Of a DNA stretch of 64,000 nucleotides, positions 8,998 to 18,126 are shown piece by piece. The translations under genes were made by a program, and so were the position numbers. This DNA is from Pseudomonas wadenswilerensis (lineage in GTDB: Bacteria; Pseudomonadota; Gammaproteobacteria; Pseudomonadales; Pseudomonadaceae): the NCBI RefSeq assembly GCF_900497695.1, contig NZ_UIDD01000001.1:372001-436000 (forward strand), read 5' to 3'. The notes beneath the pieces are model-generated. The model saw only the letters and a list, made by a program, of their open reading frames with translations. It was not told the DNA's origin and did no database searches. Each line of letters begins with the position of its first letter. Position 1 is the first letter of the stretch.

Positions 8998-10239
8998 TCA
9001 AATCCAGGAGTGCCGGGCAGGCAAGGTACCGTTGAGGTGATAGGCGCCGACGGCGTGGTATTTCCAGCGCACCGGGTCGTGCAGGGTGTGCACGCGGGCA
9101 TTGCGCCAGTGCCGGTCGAGATTGAACTCGGCCAGGGTGGCGCGGCTGCCGGAGAGCTCGAAGAGCTTCTCGCTGGCTTGCAGGGAGATCTCGGTGGTCA
9201 GCACCTTGGCTTCGGCCACGGCGATCGAGGCGCGGGCGGCAGCGGCGGCGTCGACCGGTGCGGCGTTGACTTCGTCGAGTACCCGCGCAGCCTTGCCCAG
9301 CAGTGCCTGGGCAGCATGCAGTTCAAGCTGCAGGCGGCCGACGTCGGCGATCACGTAGAGATCGTCACTGGCGCGATCGACCTTGGCGTCGATCCACGGC
9401 CGGGCTTTTTCGCGGACAAAAGCGATGGTGTCGGCAATCGCCGCTTCGGCGATGCCTGCATCAATGGCAGCCTGGATCAGCTGCGAAGCGGCGCCCTGGA
9501 TGTTCGCTACTTCGCCCTGCTTCCAGGTATCGATCACCAGTTCGGCGTCGACCTGCACCTTGTCCAGCAACACGGTGCCGCTGGCGGTGGTACGTTGGCC
9601 GAAACCGGACCAGTCGTCGACGATGCGCAAGCCCGGGGTGCCACGGCGGACGAAGGCCATGACCTGGCGGCCGTCGTCGTTCAGCGCCTTGACCGCCACC
9701 CAGTGGGCAAACAGGGCGCCGGTGGAATAGAACTTCTGGCCACTGAGCACATAATGATCGCCCTCGCGGGTGATCCGCGCCTTGAGGTCCAGGGTGTGCT
9801 TGGTGCCGCGTTCCGGCCCGGCATTGCCGATGCGCCAGCCGTCGAGCACTGATTTGAACAGCAGCTCTTGCTGCCGCTCAGTGGCGGTGCCTTTGAGCAG
9901 TTGCAGGATACCGAACTGGTTTTGCGGGATCTGCCCCAGCGCCGGGTCGGCGGCGCTGATGATGCGAAACACCTCGGCAATGGTGACAAACGACACCTGC
10001 GCGCCGCCAAACGCCCGCGGGATACTGATGCTACCCAGGCCGCTGCGGGTGAATTGTTCGATTTCTGCCCAGGGCAGCTTGCGTTGCTGGTCGCGCCTGG
10101 CCGCCTGGCCGCGAGCTGCCTCGGCCAGCTCATGGGCCGCCTGCAGGGCTTGCTCGTCATTGCTCAGCACCTTGGCCGGCAACAACAGCGGGGCGCTGTC
10201 CAGGTCGCTGTGGATTGTGGTTTCTGCCAGATTGGACAT
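8998..10239 (-). CDS. SfnB-like acyl-CoA dehydrogenase-fold flavoprotein (copy 1)
   Basis: A 413-residue paralogue of the next gene, sharing IPQNxF, DWSGFGQRTT and LDRHWRNARVHTLHDP. SfnB family members take part in use of sulfones and other organosulfur compounds when sulfate is scarce, with reduced flavin as co-substrate. It is the first gene of the minus-strand operon sfnB-like, sfnB-like, LLM monooxygenase, metQ, metN, metI. Its upstream region (10240-10450) is AT-rich and carries a motif also seen before tauA-like and ssuE genes. The two copies may be separate enzymes for different substrates or subunits of one complex; the sequence does not decide this. Confidence 0.87.
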   Translation of the reverse strand: MSNLAETTIHSDLDSAPLLLPAKVLSNDEQALQAAHELAEAARGQAARRDQQRKLPWAEIEQFTRSGLGSISIPRAFGGAQVSFVTIAEVFRIISAADPALGQIPQNQFGILQLLKGTATERQQELLFKSVLDGWRIGNAGPERGTKHTLDLKARITREGDHYVLSGQKFYSTGALFAHWVAVKALNDDGRQVMAFVRRGTPGLRIVDDWSGFGQRTTASGTVLLDKVQVDAELVIDTWKQGEVANIQGAASQLIQAAIDAGIAEAAIADTIAFVREKARPWIDAKVDRASDDLYVIADVGRLQLELHAAQALLGKAARVLDEVNAAPVDAAAAARASIAVAEAKVLTTEISLQASEKLFELSGSRATLAEFNLDRHWRNARVHTLHDPVRWKYHAVGAYHLNGTLPARHSWI

Positions 10240-10418
10240 CAGTACCGCTCCTTGGCTGCACTCAATGCCCTGGCGTTACGCACTGGGGTGATTGTGTTCC
10301 TGACCATACCTACCTCACGAATTGAAAACGTCGACGCGGGGGTGCGGCGACAAAATTGCGCTGGTCCGGTGGTCCGGTTCATATACCCTAATAGCGTATA
10401 AAAATTAAATAAACTAAC

Positions 10419-10432
10419 TTTTAGGAATAAAT
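10419..10432. promoter_or_regulatory. Candidate sulfur-regulon motif TTTTAGGAATAAAT
   Basis: This motif sits in an unusually AT-rich stretch (10380-10440) upstream of the first SfnB-like gene. Similar TTTAGGAAT or TAAAGGAAT sequences occur near 21991, 24492 and 13967, all before sulfur-related genes. A CysB-type activator site is a possible reading, but this is inference. Confidence 0.35.
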
Positions 10433-10461
10433 ATAGAAGTACTTGGCGGTCGCTGGAGGAA

Positions 10462-10484
10462 CGCCTGCCGGGGCAGGGCAGGCG
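10462..10484 (-). terminator. Hairpin after tcyN
   Basis: CGCCTGCC and GGCAGGCG form a perfect 8-bp stem with a 7-nt loop, 34 bp past the tcyN stop on the minus strand. The T-tract that follows is weak, so termination would be inefficient. Confidence 0.4.
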
Positions 10485-10517
10485 CTATCAGAAAGGCGGG
10501 ACAGGGGAGGGAAAAAC

Positions 10518-11279
10518 TCAGTAACCGGTGTTCTGCGTGCCGAGGAATTTGCCGAGGAACTGGCGGGTGCGTTCTTCTTTCGGCTGGGCAAACAGCGCCT
10601 TGGCTTCGCCCTGTTCGACGATCACGCCCTTGTCGAAGAAGATCACCCGGTTAGCTACATCGCGGGCAAAACTCATCTCGTGGGTGACGATGATCATGGT
10701 GCGCTTTTCTTCGGCCAGGCTGCGGATGGTCGCCAGCACTTCGCCGACCAGTTCGGGGTCGAGCGCCGAAGTCGGCTCGTCAAAGAGGATCACCTCCGGC
10801 TCCATGGCCAGTGCCCGGGCAATCGCTACCCGCTGCTGCTGACCACCGGACAGCTTGCGCGGGTAGGAGGCCTCCTTGCCGGCCAGGCCGACCTTGGCCA
10901 ACAGCTTCATGCCCAGGGCCACGGCCTGCTCGCGAGGCGTCTTCTTGACCACCAGAGGGCCTTCGATGACGTTCTCCAGCGCAGTGCGATGGGGGAACAG
11001 GTTGAAGTTCTGGAAGACGAACCCGACCTCCTGGCGCAGCCGACGGATCAGCCCGCTTTGCTGGCTGAGCGGACGGTTGGCGTCAATCTCCACATTGCCG
11101 ACCTTGATGCGCCCGCTGCTGGGGGTTTCCAGCAGGTTCAGGCAACGCAGGAAGGTGGTTTTGCCGGAACCGCTGGGGCCGATGATGGCGATCACCTCGC
11201 CGGCCTCGACCTTGAGGCTGATGTCATCGAGCACGGTCTGGCCGTTGAACTGCTTGCTCAGTCGTTGTACCTCGATCAT
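10518..11279 (-). CDS. tcyN: Cystine-type amino-acid ABC transporter ATPase TcyN
   Basis: A 253-residue polar-amino-acid ABC ATPase with Walker [10 protein letters not shown], signature [15 protein letters not shown], Walker [16 protein letters not shown] and the switch histidine in [11 protein letters not shown]. With the permease (11283-11948) and the binding protein (11948-12748) it forms a complete importer. Adjacency to dcyD is the hallmark of the L-cystine/diaminopimelate system tcyJLN (fliY-yecSC-dcyD in enterobacteria). It follows the permease by 3 bp. It would power uptake of cystine as sulfur source. Confidence 0.88.
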   Translation of the reverse strand: MIEVQRLSKQFNGQTVLDDISLKVEAGEVIAIIGPSGSGKTTFLRCLNLLETPSSGRIKVGNVEIDANRPLSQQSGLIRRLRQEVGFVFQNFNLFPHRTALENVIEGPLVVKKTPREQAVALGMKLLAKVGLAGKEASYPRKLSGGQQQRVAIARALAMEPEVILFDEPTSALDPELVGEVLATIRSLAEEKRTMIIVTHEMSFARDVANRVIFFDKGVIVEQGEAKALFAQPKEERTRQFLGKFLGTQNTGY

Positions 11280-11282
11280 GCC

Positions 11283-11948
11283 TCAGGACTCCTGGTCGTG
11301 CCGGTTGACTCGCGCTTCCAGGCGGTTCTGCAGGTGTGCGAGAACGCTGGCCAGCACCCAGTAGATCAGTGCAGCGGCAAGGTACATGGTGAAGATTTCG
11401 AAAGTGCGCGCAGTAATCAGCTGCGCCTGGCGGAACAGCTCCGGCACCTGGATGGTGGCGGCCAGGGCGGTGTCCTTGACCAGCGAGATAAAGCTGTTGC
11501 CCAGTGGCGGCAAGGCGGTGCGCGCCGCTTGCGGCAGGATCGCCCGGCGCATGGCCTGGCCACGGGTCATGCCGATGCTGGCGGCCGCCTCCCACTGGCC
11601 GCGGTCGATGGAGCTGATTGCGGCGCGAAGGATTTCACAGGCATAGGCGGCCATGTTCAGCGAGAAGCCGATCAGCGCCGCCGGCAGCGGATCGAGCTCG
11701 ATGCCTAGCTGCGGCAGGCCGTAGTAGATCATGAACAGCTGCACCAGCAGCGGCGTGCCGCGAAAGAACGAGACGTAGACCCGCGCGGTCCAGCTCAGCA
11801 GCTTGAGCGACGACAGGCGCATCAACGCCAGGCTGAAGCCCAGCAGCAGGCCAAAGAACATCCCGCCGAGGCTGAGGACTACCGTGAAGTACGCGCCCCT
11901 GAGCAGGAAGGGCGCGGACTCTATTGCGAGTTGGAAAGCTTCTTCCAT
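11283..11948 (-). CDS. tcyL: Cystine-type ABC transporter permease TcyL
   Basis: A 221-residue inner-membrane permease of the HisM/GlnP type. TM segments are visible near residues 19-43, 55-80, 85-100 and 185-205, and the EAA loop reads EAAASIGMTRGQAMRRAILPQA. The start overlaps the stop of the binding-protein gene by one base (TAATG), indicating coupled translation. It would form the channel of the cystine importer with TcyN and TcyJ. The assignment to cystine rather than another polar amino acid rests on the dcyD neighbour and sulfur context. Confidence 0.86.
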   Translation of the reverse strand: MEEAFQLAIESAPFLLRGAYFTVVLSLGGMFFGLLLGFSLALMRLSSLKLLSWTARVYVSFFRGTPLLVQLFMIYYGLPQLGIELDPLPAALIGFSLNMAAYACEILRAAISSIDRGQWEAAASIGMTRGQAMRRAILPQAARTALPPLGNSFISLVKDTALAATIQVPELFRQAQLITARTFEIFTMYLAAALIYWVLASVLAHLQNRLEARVNRHDQES

Positions 11949-12748
11949 TATTGAGTGACGTCAGCGTTGAAGTACTTTTCCGAAAGCTTTTTCAGCGTGC
12001 CGTCGGCGCGCAGCTTGTCGATGGCCTTGTTCACGGCGGCCAGCAGTTCCGGCTCGCCTTTGCGCAGGGCAATACCGGCTTCCTGGCGGGAGAACGCGTC
12101 ACCGGCGGCGGTGGTGTCCTTGGCTTTCTTGGCGTATTCCAGTGCGGCCAGACGGTCGATCAGGATGGCGTCGATACGGCCGACACGCAGGTCCTGGAAC
12201 TTGGTCGGATCGTCTTCGTATGTGCGCACGTCAGCGGTCGGCACATTGGCTTTGACCCACTGTTCGTAGTTGGTGCCCAGGCCCACGCCGACTTTCTTGC
12301 CGCCCAGGTCGGCAGCGGACTTGATGTTCAGGTCGGCGGCCTTTTTCGTCAGCACAAGCGCCTGAATCCCGGAAACAGTGTAGGGCTCGGAGAAGTCGTA
12401 CTTCTTCTTGCGTTCTTCGGAGATGGTCACCTGGTTGACCACCGCATCCAGGCGCTTGGACTCCAGGGCCGCGAGGATGCCGTCCCACTTGGTCGGTTGC
12501 AGCTTGACCTTGACCCCCAGCTCCTTGGCCAGGGCCTCGGAGAGTTCCACCTCAAAGCCGGCCAGCTTGCCGTCGGCATCGACGAAGCTGAACGGTGGAT
12601 AGGTGCCTTCAAGGCCGATGTTGATCACGCCCTTGTCCTTGATCTGCTGCAGTTGCTCGCCAGCCACAGCCTGGCCGAGCAGGCTGGCCCCGAGCAGCAG
12701 GCCAAGGCCGGCGGCTACTGCCTGTTTACCGAAAGCGGAAATCTTCAT
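11948..12748 (-). CDS. tcyJ: Cystine-binding periplasmic protein TcyJ (FliY)
   Basis: A 266-residue solute-binding protein of family 3 with a signal peptide ending near GQAVAGEQ. The block GTYPPFSFVDADGKLAGFEVEL is the usual ligand-contact region, and KKVGVGLGTNYEQWVK resembles FliY cystine-binding proteins. The ATG at 12748 was chosen because it places the signal peptide at the N-terminus; the longer frame would use a TTG four codons earlier. The upstream 106 bp to dcyD are AT-rich and probably hold the promoter. The protein would deliver cystine to TcyL/TcyN. Confidence 0.87.
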   Translation of the reverse strand: MKISAFGKQAVAAGLGLLLGASLLGQAVAGEQLQQIKDKGVINIGLEGTYPPFSFVDADGKLAGFEVELSEALAKELGVKVKLQPTKWDGILAALESKRLDAVVNQVTISEERKKKYDFSEPYTVSGIQALVLTKKAADLNIKSAADLGGKKVGVGLGTNYEQWVKANVPTADVRTYEDDPTKFQDLRVGRIDAILIDRLAALEYAKKAKDTTAAGDAFSRQEAGIALRKGEPELLAAVNKAIDKLRADGTLKKLSEKYFNADVTQ

Positions 12749-12854
12749 GGTTAGCCCCAATGTTGTTGTGAGTGTGGCGCTGACTATAGGGTGACGCTTT
12801 TAGTCTGAAAAATAATATAAATTCATGCTCTTATATCATTTTCAAATAAGTTGA

Positions 12855-13853
12855 TTAGCCGTTCCAGACCTCAGGGTAGGCGAATAATGCTGGTGCCCCA
12901 CCGGTATGCAGAAAAATCAGCGGGCCGTCGTCGAAGCGCTGGCGGGCAATGCCGTCGAGCAGCCCGGCCATGGCCTTGCCGGTATACACCGGGTCGAGCA
13001 GCAATCCTTCCTGGCTGGCCAATAAGCGAATGGCGGCAAGGGTGCCAGCGTTCGGTTCGCCATAGCGTGGGGCGAAGTACTCGTCCCACAGTTCGATCTT
13101 GAAGGTTTCTGGCAAACGCACGCCCAACAGCTCGGCGGTGCGTTCGGCCAGGCCCTGGACTTTCGGCCGCTGGTCTTCATCGCTGCGCGATACGGTCACG
13201 CCGATCACCGGCAGTTTCGGCAGTTTGTGCGCCAGGGCGATGGCCAGGCCGCTGTGGGTGCCGGCGCTACCAGAAGCCAGTACTACCCCGGCGAACTGCT
13301 CGCCGCAATGTTCGATCTGCTGTGCCAGCTCAAGGCCTGCGCGTACATAACCCAAGGCACCCAGCGCGTTGGAGCCGCCAATCGGCACGATGTAGGGTTT
13401 GCGCCCGCTGGCGTGCAGGCGCACCGCCAGGGCTTGCAGTTGTTCATCGGCATTATCTAGGTTGTCGACCAGTTCGACCTTGGCGTCGAACAACTCCAGC
13501 AACAGTCGGTTGCCGTTCTGCCGGTAGTTGAGCGAATCGGTACCGATCGGGTTTTCCAGCAGAGCTACACACGTCAGGCCCAATTGAGCGGCCAGGGCTG
13601 CGGTCTGGCGCACATGGTTGGACTGGATCGCCCCGGCGGTGACCAGGGTGTCGGCACCTTTGCTCAGGGCGTCGGCGGCCAGGTATTCGAGCTTGCGCAG
13701 CTTGTTGCCGCCCATCGCCAGCGGCGTGCAATCGTCGCGTTTAACGTAGATGTCGCGGCCAGCCCAGGCCGAGAGGCGATGGAGTTTTTCCAGCGCGGTG
13801 GGGGCGCCAAGCAAGTCCAGACGATTGAAGCGGGCAAGCTGTCGGTCGATCAT
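12855..13853 (-). CDS. dcyD: D-cysteine desulfhydrase DcyD
   Basis: A 332-residue PLP enzyme of the ACC deaminase/D-cysteine desulfhydrase family. The PLP lysine is K51 in [12 protein letters not shown], followed by the phosphate-binding region [19 protein letters not shown]. It should convert D-cysteine to pyruvate, ammonia and sulfide, releasing sulfur for assimilation and detoxifying D-cysteine. It is divergent from the serine acetyltransferase gene at 14047 and lies upstream of the tcyJLN genes on the same strand, consistent with joint cystine and cysteine scavenging. ACC deaminase is the main alternative, but the tcy context argues for DcyD. Confidence 0.9.
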   Translation of the reverse strand: MIDRQLARFNRLDLLGAPTALEKLHRLSAWAGRDIYVKRDDCTPLAMGGNKLRKLEYLAADALSKGADTLVTAGAIQSNHVRQTAALAAQLGLTCVALLENPIGTDSLNYRQNGNRLLLELFDAKVELVDNLDNADEQLQALAVRLHASGRKPYIVPIGGSNALGALGYVRAGLELAQQIEHCGEQFAGVVLASGSAGTHSGLAIALAHKLPKLPVIGVTVSRSDEDQRPKVQGLAERTAELLGVRLPETFKIELWDEYFAPRYGEPNAGTLAAIRLLASQEGLLLDPVYTGKAMAGLLDGIARQRFDDGPLIFLHTGGAPALFAYPEVWNG

Positions 13854-14046
13854 GGGGTCACGTCGGCTAGGTAAAATTTGACTATAAGCAGCCTGCGGCG
13901 TGCGGGCAACTACCTGGCTTATGCCGCCTTTATCGCGTTCTGGAATAAAGGGTTATTTTTTCCCCTGTAGGAATTTGCCGTAAAGTGATCGTCAATTGTG
14001 GCGGAACTTCAACCCACCGACCGCCGCTGCAGCAGGAGAGGTAACC
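13854..14046. promoter_or_regulatory. Divergent promoter region dcyD / epsC
   Basis: These 193 bp hold AT-rich stretches (TGGAATAAAGGGTTATTTTT near 13941-13960 and CTGTAGGAATTT near 13965) that resemble the motifs before other sulfur genes in this window. No clear sigma-70 boxes were recognised. Confidence 0.4.
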
Positions 14047-14979
14047 GTGAGCGAGAACGCGCAATCAGGGCATTGGCAGCTGCAAACCATCGTTGGCCAG
14101 CTGCGTGCCGCCCGCGATCAGTGGCGCAGCAGCAATGGTCGCAGCAGCGGCGAGCAAGGCGGCCGTGAGCTGCCTTCGCGCGAAGCGGTGCGGCATATTC
14201 TCGAGCAGTTGTGTGGTGCCTTGTTCCCTATGCGCCTGGGTCCGGTCGACCTGCGTGAAGAGAGCGAAGACTTTTATGTCGGCCATACCCTCGACGCGGC
14301 CCTGACCGCATTGCTTGCCCAGGCCCGCCTTGAACTGCGTTATGTCGCTCGCCAAGGTAAAAACACATCGTCCGAGATCGATGCCAAGGCCTTGCGCCTG
14401 ATCCAGGACTTTGCCGCGGCCTTGCCGGGTCTGCGCAGCATCCTCGATACCGATGTGCTGGCCGCTTTCCACGGTGACCCGGCGGCGCGCAGCGTCGATG
14501 AGGTGCTGCTGTGCTACCCGGGTATTCTCGCCGTCATCCACCACCGCCTGGCCCACCATCTGTACCGGGCCGGCCTGCCATTGCTGGCACGGATCAGTTC
14601 GGAGCTGGCCCACTCGGTCACCGGCATCGATATCCATCCCGGCGCGCAAATCGGCCCGAGCTTCTTCATCGACCACGGCACCGGCGTGGTGATCGGCGAA
14701 ACGGCGATCATCGGCGAGCGGGTACGCATCTACCAGGCCGTTACCCTGGGCGCCAAACGCTTCCCGGCGGACGAAGACGGGCAGTTGCAGAAGGGCCATC
14801 CGCGTCACCCGATTGTCGAGGACGACGTGGTGATTTATGCCGGCGCGACTATTCTGGGACGAATCACCATCGGCAAGGGTTCGACCATCGGCGGCAACGT
14901 CTGGCTGACCCGCAGCGTGGCCCCGGGCAGCAACCTGACCCAGGCCAATCTGCAGCATGATGACGGTACCCAGAAGTAG
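14047..14979 (+). CDS. epsC: Serine O-acetyltransferase, EpsC/CysE family
   Basis: A 310-residue left-handed beta-helix acetyltransferase. The N-terminal helical domain (about 1-175) is followed by the catalytic hexapeptide domain with HSVTGIDIHPGAQIGPSFFI and DHGTGVVIGETA, which carry the conserved histidines and aspartate of serine acetyltransferases. It makes O-acetylserine, the carbon acceptor for sulfide and the natural inducer for CysB. The GTG start at 14047 was chosen because of the SD GGAGAG at 14035-14040; the longer upstream frame has no such signal. The length exceeds the short CysE type and fits the EpsC branch. Placement among sulfur-scavenging genes fits a role in capturing released sulfide. 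Confidence 0.88.
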   Translation: MSENAQSGHWQLQTIVGQLRAARDQWRSSNGRSSGEQGGRELPSREAVRHILEQLCGALFPMRLGPVDLREESEDFYVGHTLDAALTALLAQARLELRYVARQGKNTSSEIDAKALRLIQDFAAALPGLRSILDTDVLAAFHGDPAARSVDEVLLCYPGILAVIHHRLAHHLYRAGLPLLARISSELAHSVTGIDIHPGAQIGPSFFIDHGTGVVIGETAIIGERVRIYQAVTLGAKRFPADEDGQLQKGHPRHPIVEDDVVIYAGATILGRITIGKGSTIGGNVWLTRSVAPGSNLTQANLQHDDGTQK

Positions 14980-14990
14980 ATTCTAATGGC

Positions 14991-15041
14991 CATCGCGGGG
15001 CAAGCCCGCTCCCACTGTGGGAGCGGGCTTGCCCCGCGATG
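14991..15041. repeat. REP pair, family 2, 51-bp palindrome
   Basis: The two arms, CATCGCGGGGCAAGCCCGCT plus CCCAC and its complement, are perfect over 25 bp around a single central base. This is the cleanest inverted REP pair of the window. It follows the epsC stop by 11 bp and may also stop transcription or protect the 3' end. Confidence 0.92.
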
Positions 15042-15065
15042 GGTCGCGCAATGGTCCCATCCATG

Positions 15066-15093
15066 TTTAACTTGAACGCTTGTTCAAGTTAAA
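15066..15093. promoter_or_regulatory. 12-bp dyad upstream of betT (possible TetR/BetI-type operator)
   Basis: TTTAACTTGAAC and GTTCAAGTTAAA form a perfect inverted repeat with a 4-nt spacer, ending 92 bp before the BCCT transporter start. The symmetry and size fit a dimeric TetR-family repressor such as the choline-responsive BetI. No betI gene is in this window, so the regulator assignment is inference. Confidence 0.6.
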
Positions 15094-15132
15094 ACGGTGG
15101 TCCGCTGCCGGTGTTCAACAGGAGGAAACCCT

Positions 15133-15189
15133 TTGCTGAACCCGTTCAATCCAAGCTTCTCCCCCCTCGGCGAGGTGCACGACCAATGA
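15133..15189 (+). CDS. Possible 18-residue leader peptide of betT
   Basis: A TTG codon at 15133 lies 8 nt after the strong SD AGGAGG (about 15119-15124). It opens a short frame encoding MLNPFNPSFSPLGEVHDQ, whose TGA overlaps the betT ATG (ATGA, 15186-15189). This arrangement would let ribosomes reinitiate on betT. It may be a genuine leader peptide, or the strong SD may be a relic of an older start. No homology is known to me. Confidence 0.35.
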   Translation: MLNPFNPSFSPLGEVHDQ

Positions 15190-17186
15190 GTGCACCCAGC
15201 CCCGACTCCAGCGGCAAGATCCGCATGAATCCGCCGGTTTTCTACTTCGCGGCGAGCTTTATCCTGATATTCGGCCTGGTGGTCATCAGCAATCCGCAAG
15301 CCGCTGGCGAGTGGCTGCTGGCGGCGCAGAACTGGGCGGCCAACACCGTTGGCTGGTACTACATGCTGGCGATGACGCTGTATCTGGTCTTCGTGGTGGT
15401 CACCGCCTTGTCTGGCTACGGCAAGATCAAGCTCGGTGCCGACCACGACGAGCCCGAGTTCAGCTACCTGTCCTGGGCCGGCATGCTGTTCGCAGCAGGC
15501 ATCAGCATTACTCTGTTCTTCTTCTGTGTCTCCGAACCCCTGACCCACATGCTCCAGCCGCCGCAAGGCGAGGCCGGCACGGTCGAGGCTGGGCGCCAGG
15601 CGATGCAGCTGCTGTTCCTGCACTGGGGCCTGCATGGCTGGGGCGTGTTCGCCTTTGTCGGCATGGCCCTGGCGTATTTCGCCTACCGGCACAACCTGCC
15701 GCTGGCCTTGCGTTCGGCGCTGTATCCGCTGATCGGCAAGCGTATCAACGGCCCGATCGGTTACGCCGTGGACGGCTTCGGCATCATCGCCACGGTGTTC
15801 GGCCTGGGCGCCGACATGGGTTTTGGCGTGTTGCACCTCAACTCTGGCCTGGACTACCTGTTCGGCGTGCCGCATACCCAGTGGGTGCAGGTGATCCTCA
15901 TCACCCTGATGATGGGCGCGGCGGTCGCCGTGGCGGTTGCCGGGGTCGAGAAGGGCGTGCGGGTGATGTCCGACATCAACATGTTCCTGGCCTGCGCGCT
16001 GCTGCTGTTCGTGCTGTTCGCCGGGCCCACCCAGCACCTGTTCAATACCCTGATCCAGAACCTCGGTGACTATCTCGGCGCCTTGCCGCGCAAGAGTTTC
16101 GATGTCTACGCCTACAACCAGGCCAATGAGTGGCTGGGCGGCTGGACCGTGTTCTACTGGGCCTGGTGGATTGCCTGGGCGCCGTTTGTCGGCCTGTTCA
16201 TTGCGCGGATTTCCCGCGGCCGGACAATCCGCGAGTTCGTCTTTGGCGTGCTGCTGATTCCCCTGGGCTTCACCCTGGCGTGGATGTCGATCTTTGGTAA
16301 CAGCGCGCTGTTCCAGGTGCTCGAACACGGCATGACCGCGCTGGGCCAATCGGCCCTCGACAACCCGTCGATGACCCTCTATTTGTTGCTGGAAACCTAC
16401 CCGTGGAGCAAGGCAGTGATTGCCGTCACGGTGTTCATCAGCTTCGTGTTCTTCGTGACCTCCGCCGACTCCGGCACCGTGGTGCTCTCGACCCTCTCTG
16501 CACGTGGCGGCAACGCCGACGAAGACGGTCCGAACTGGCTGCGGGTGTTCTGGGGCGCGATGACCGCGCTGGTGACCAGCGGGTTGTTGTTCGCCGGCAG
16601 CATCGATTCGCTGAAGTCGGCGGTGGTGCTCACCTCGCTGCCGTTCTCGGTGATCCTGCTGTTGATGATGTGGGGCCTGCACAAGGCGTTCTACCTGGAA
16701 TCGCAACGGCAGATCGCCCAGCTGCATTCGCTGGCACCGTTCGCCAACTCACGGCGTGGCCGTGGTGGCTGGCGTCAGCGTTTGAGCCAGGCCGTGCACT
16801 TCCCGTCACGCGATGAGGTGTATCGCTTCATGGATGACGTGGTGCGCCCGGCGATTGCCGAGGTGACCCAAGTGTTTGGCGAGAAGGGTCTGCATGTCAT
16901 CACCCAGGAAGACCCGAGCCACGACAACGTCAGTTTGAAGATCGGCCATGGCGAAGAGCAGCCGTTCATTTACCAGGTGCAGATGCGCGGTTACTTCACC
17001 CCGTCATTTGCCTTGGGGGGCCTGGGTACCCAGGAACTGAAGAACCGCCGCTACTACCGTGCCGAAGTGCACCTGAGCGAAGGCAGCCAGGATTACGACT
17101 TGGTTGGCTACAGCAAGGAGCAGATCATCAACGACATTCTCGATCAGTACGAGCGGCATATGCAGTTCTTGCACCTGGTGCGTTGA
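15186..17186 (+). CDS. betT: BCCT family choline/betaine transporter, BetT type
   Basis: A 666-residue secondary transporter with 12 predicted TM helices. The BCCT signature appears as the tryptophan-rich WTVFYWAWWIAWAPFVG, followed by FIARISRGRTIREF. A long cytosolic C-terminal tail of about 150 residues (after residue 510) matches BetT-type choline transporters, where the tail senses osmotic strength. The likely substrate is choline or a related quaternary amine, including a sulfonium such as DMSP. The ATG at 15186 overlaps a possible leader peptide. A 12-bp dyad upstream suggests repressor control. It is bordered by REPs on both sides and has no bet catabolic genes beside it. Confidence 0.88.
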   Translation: MSAPSPDSSGKIRMNPPVFYFAASFILIFGLVVISNPQAAGEWLLAAQNWAANTVGWYYMLAMTLYLVFVVVTALSGYGKIKLGADHDEPEFSYLSWAGMLFAAGISITLFFFCVSEPLTHMLQPPQGEAGTVEAGRQAMQLLFLHWGLHGWGVFAFVGMALAYFAYRHNLPLALRSALYPLIGKRINGPIGYAVDGFGIIATVFGLGADMGFGVLHLNSGLDYLFGVPHTQWVQVILITLMMGAAVAVAVAGVEKGVRVMSDINMFLACALLLFVLFAGPTQHLFNTLIQNLGDYLGALPRKSFDVYAYNQANEWLGGWTVFYWAWWIAWAPFVGLFIARISRGRTIREFVFGVLLIPLGFTLAWMSIFGNSALFQVLEHGMTALGQSALDNPSMTLYLLLETYPWSKAVIAVTVFISFVFFVTSADSGTVVLSTLSARGGNADEDGPNWLRVFWGAMTALVTSGLLFAGSIDSLKSAVVLTSLPFSVILLLMMWGLHKAFYLESQRQIAQLHSLAPFANSRRGRGGWRQRLSQAVHFPSRDEVYRFMDDVVRPAIAEVTQVFGEKGLHVITQEDPSHDNVSLKIGHGEEQPFIYQVQMRGYFTPSFALGGLGTQELKNRRYYRAEVHLSEGSQDYDLVGYSKEQIINDILDQYERHMQFLHLVR

Positions 17187-17198
17187 TTTTTCTGGCCC

Positions 17199-17254
17199 CA
17201 TCGCTGGCAAGCCAGCTCCCACAGGGTTTTGTGGGAGCTGGCTTGCCAGCGATG
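17199..17254. repeat. REP pair, family 1
   Basis: Inverted copies of CATCGCTGGCAAGCCAGC with TCCCACAGG / TGTGGGA inner flanks lie between the convergent ends of betT and tauD. The sequence is closely similar to the REPs around the RAYT gene. Confidence 0.9.
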
Positions 17255-17273
17255 GTAGCGCCGCGATGGATCT

Positions 17274-18116
<843 letters not shown>

Positions 18117-18126
18117 CTATCCGTTG

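Noticed and set aside
10240-10340. Sigma-54 promoter (GG-N10-GC) before the first SfnB-like gene, as expected for SfnR control
   Set aside because: No convincing TGGCAC-N5-TTGC element was found on the minus strand in this region.
14991-15041. Palindrome considered as a phage or plasmid attachment site or an origin
   Set aside because: It matches the family-2 REP units found elsewhere in the window (20885, 24453, 42485), so it is a REP pair.
15084-16727. A 547-codon minus-strand ORF opposite betT
   Set aside because: Its composition (His, Gln, Arg rich) is typical of the antisense frame of GC-rich membrane-protein genes. The plus strand encodes an intact BCCT transporter.
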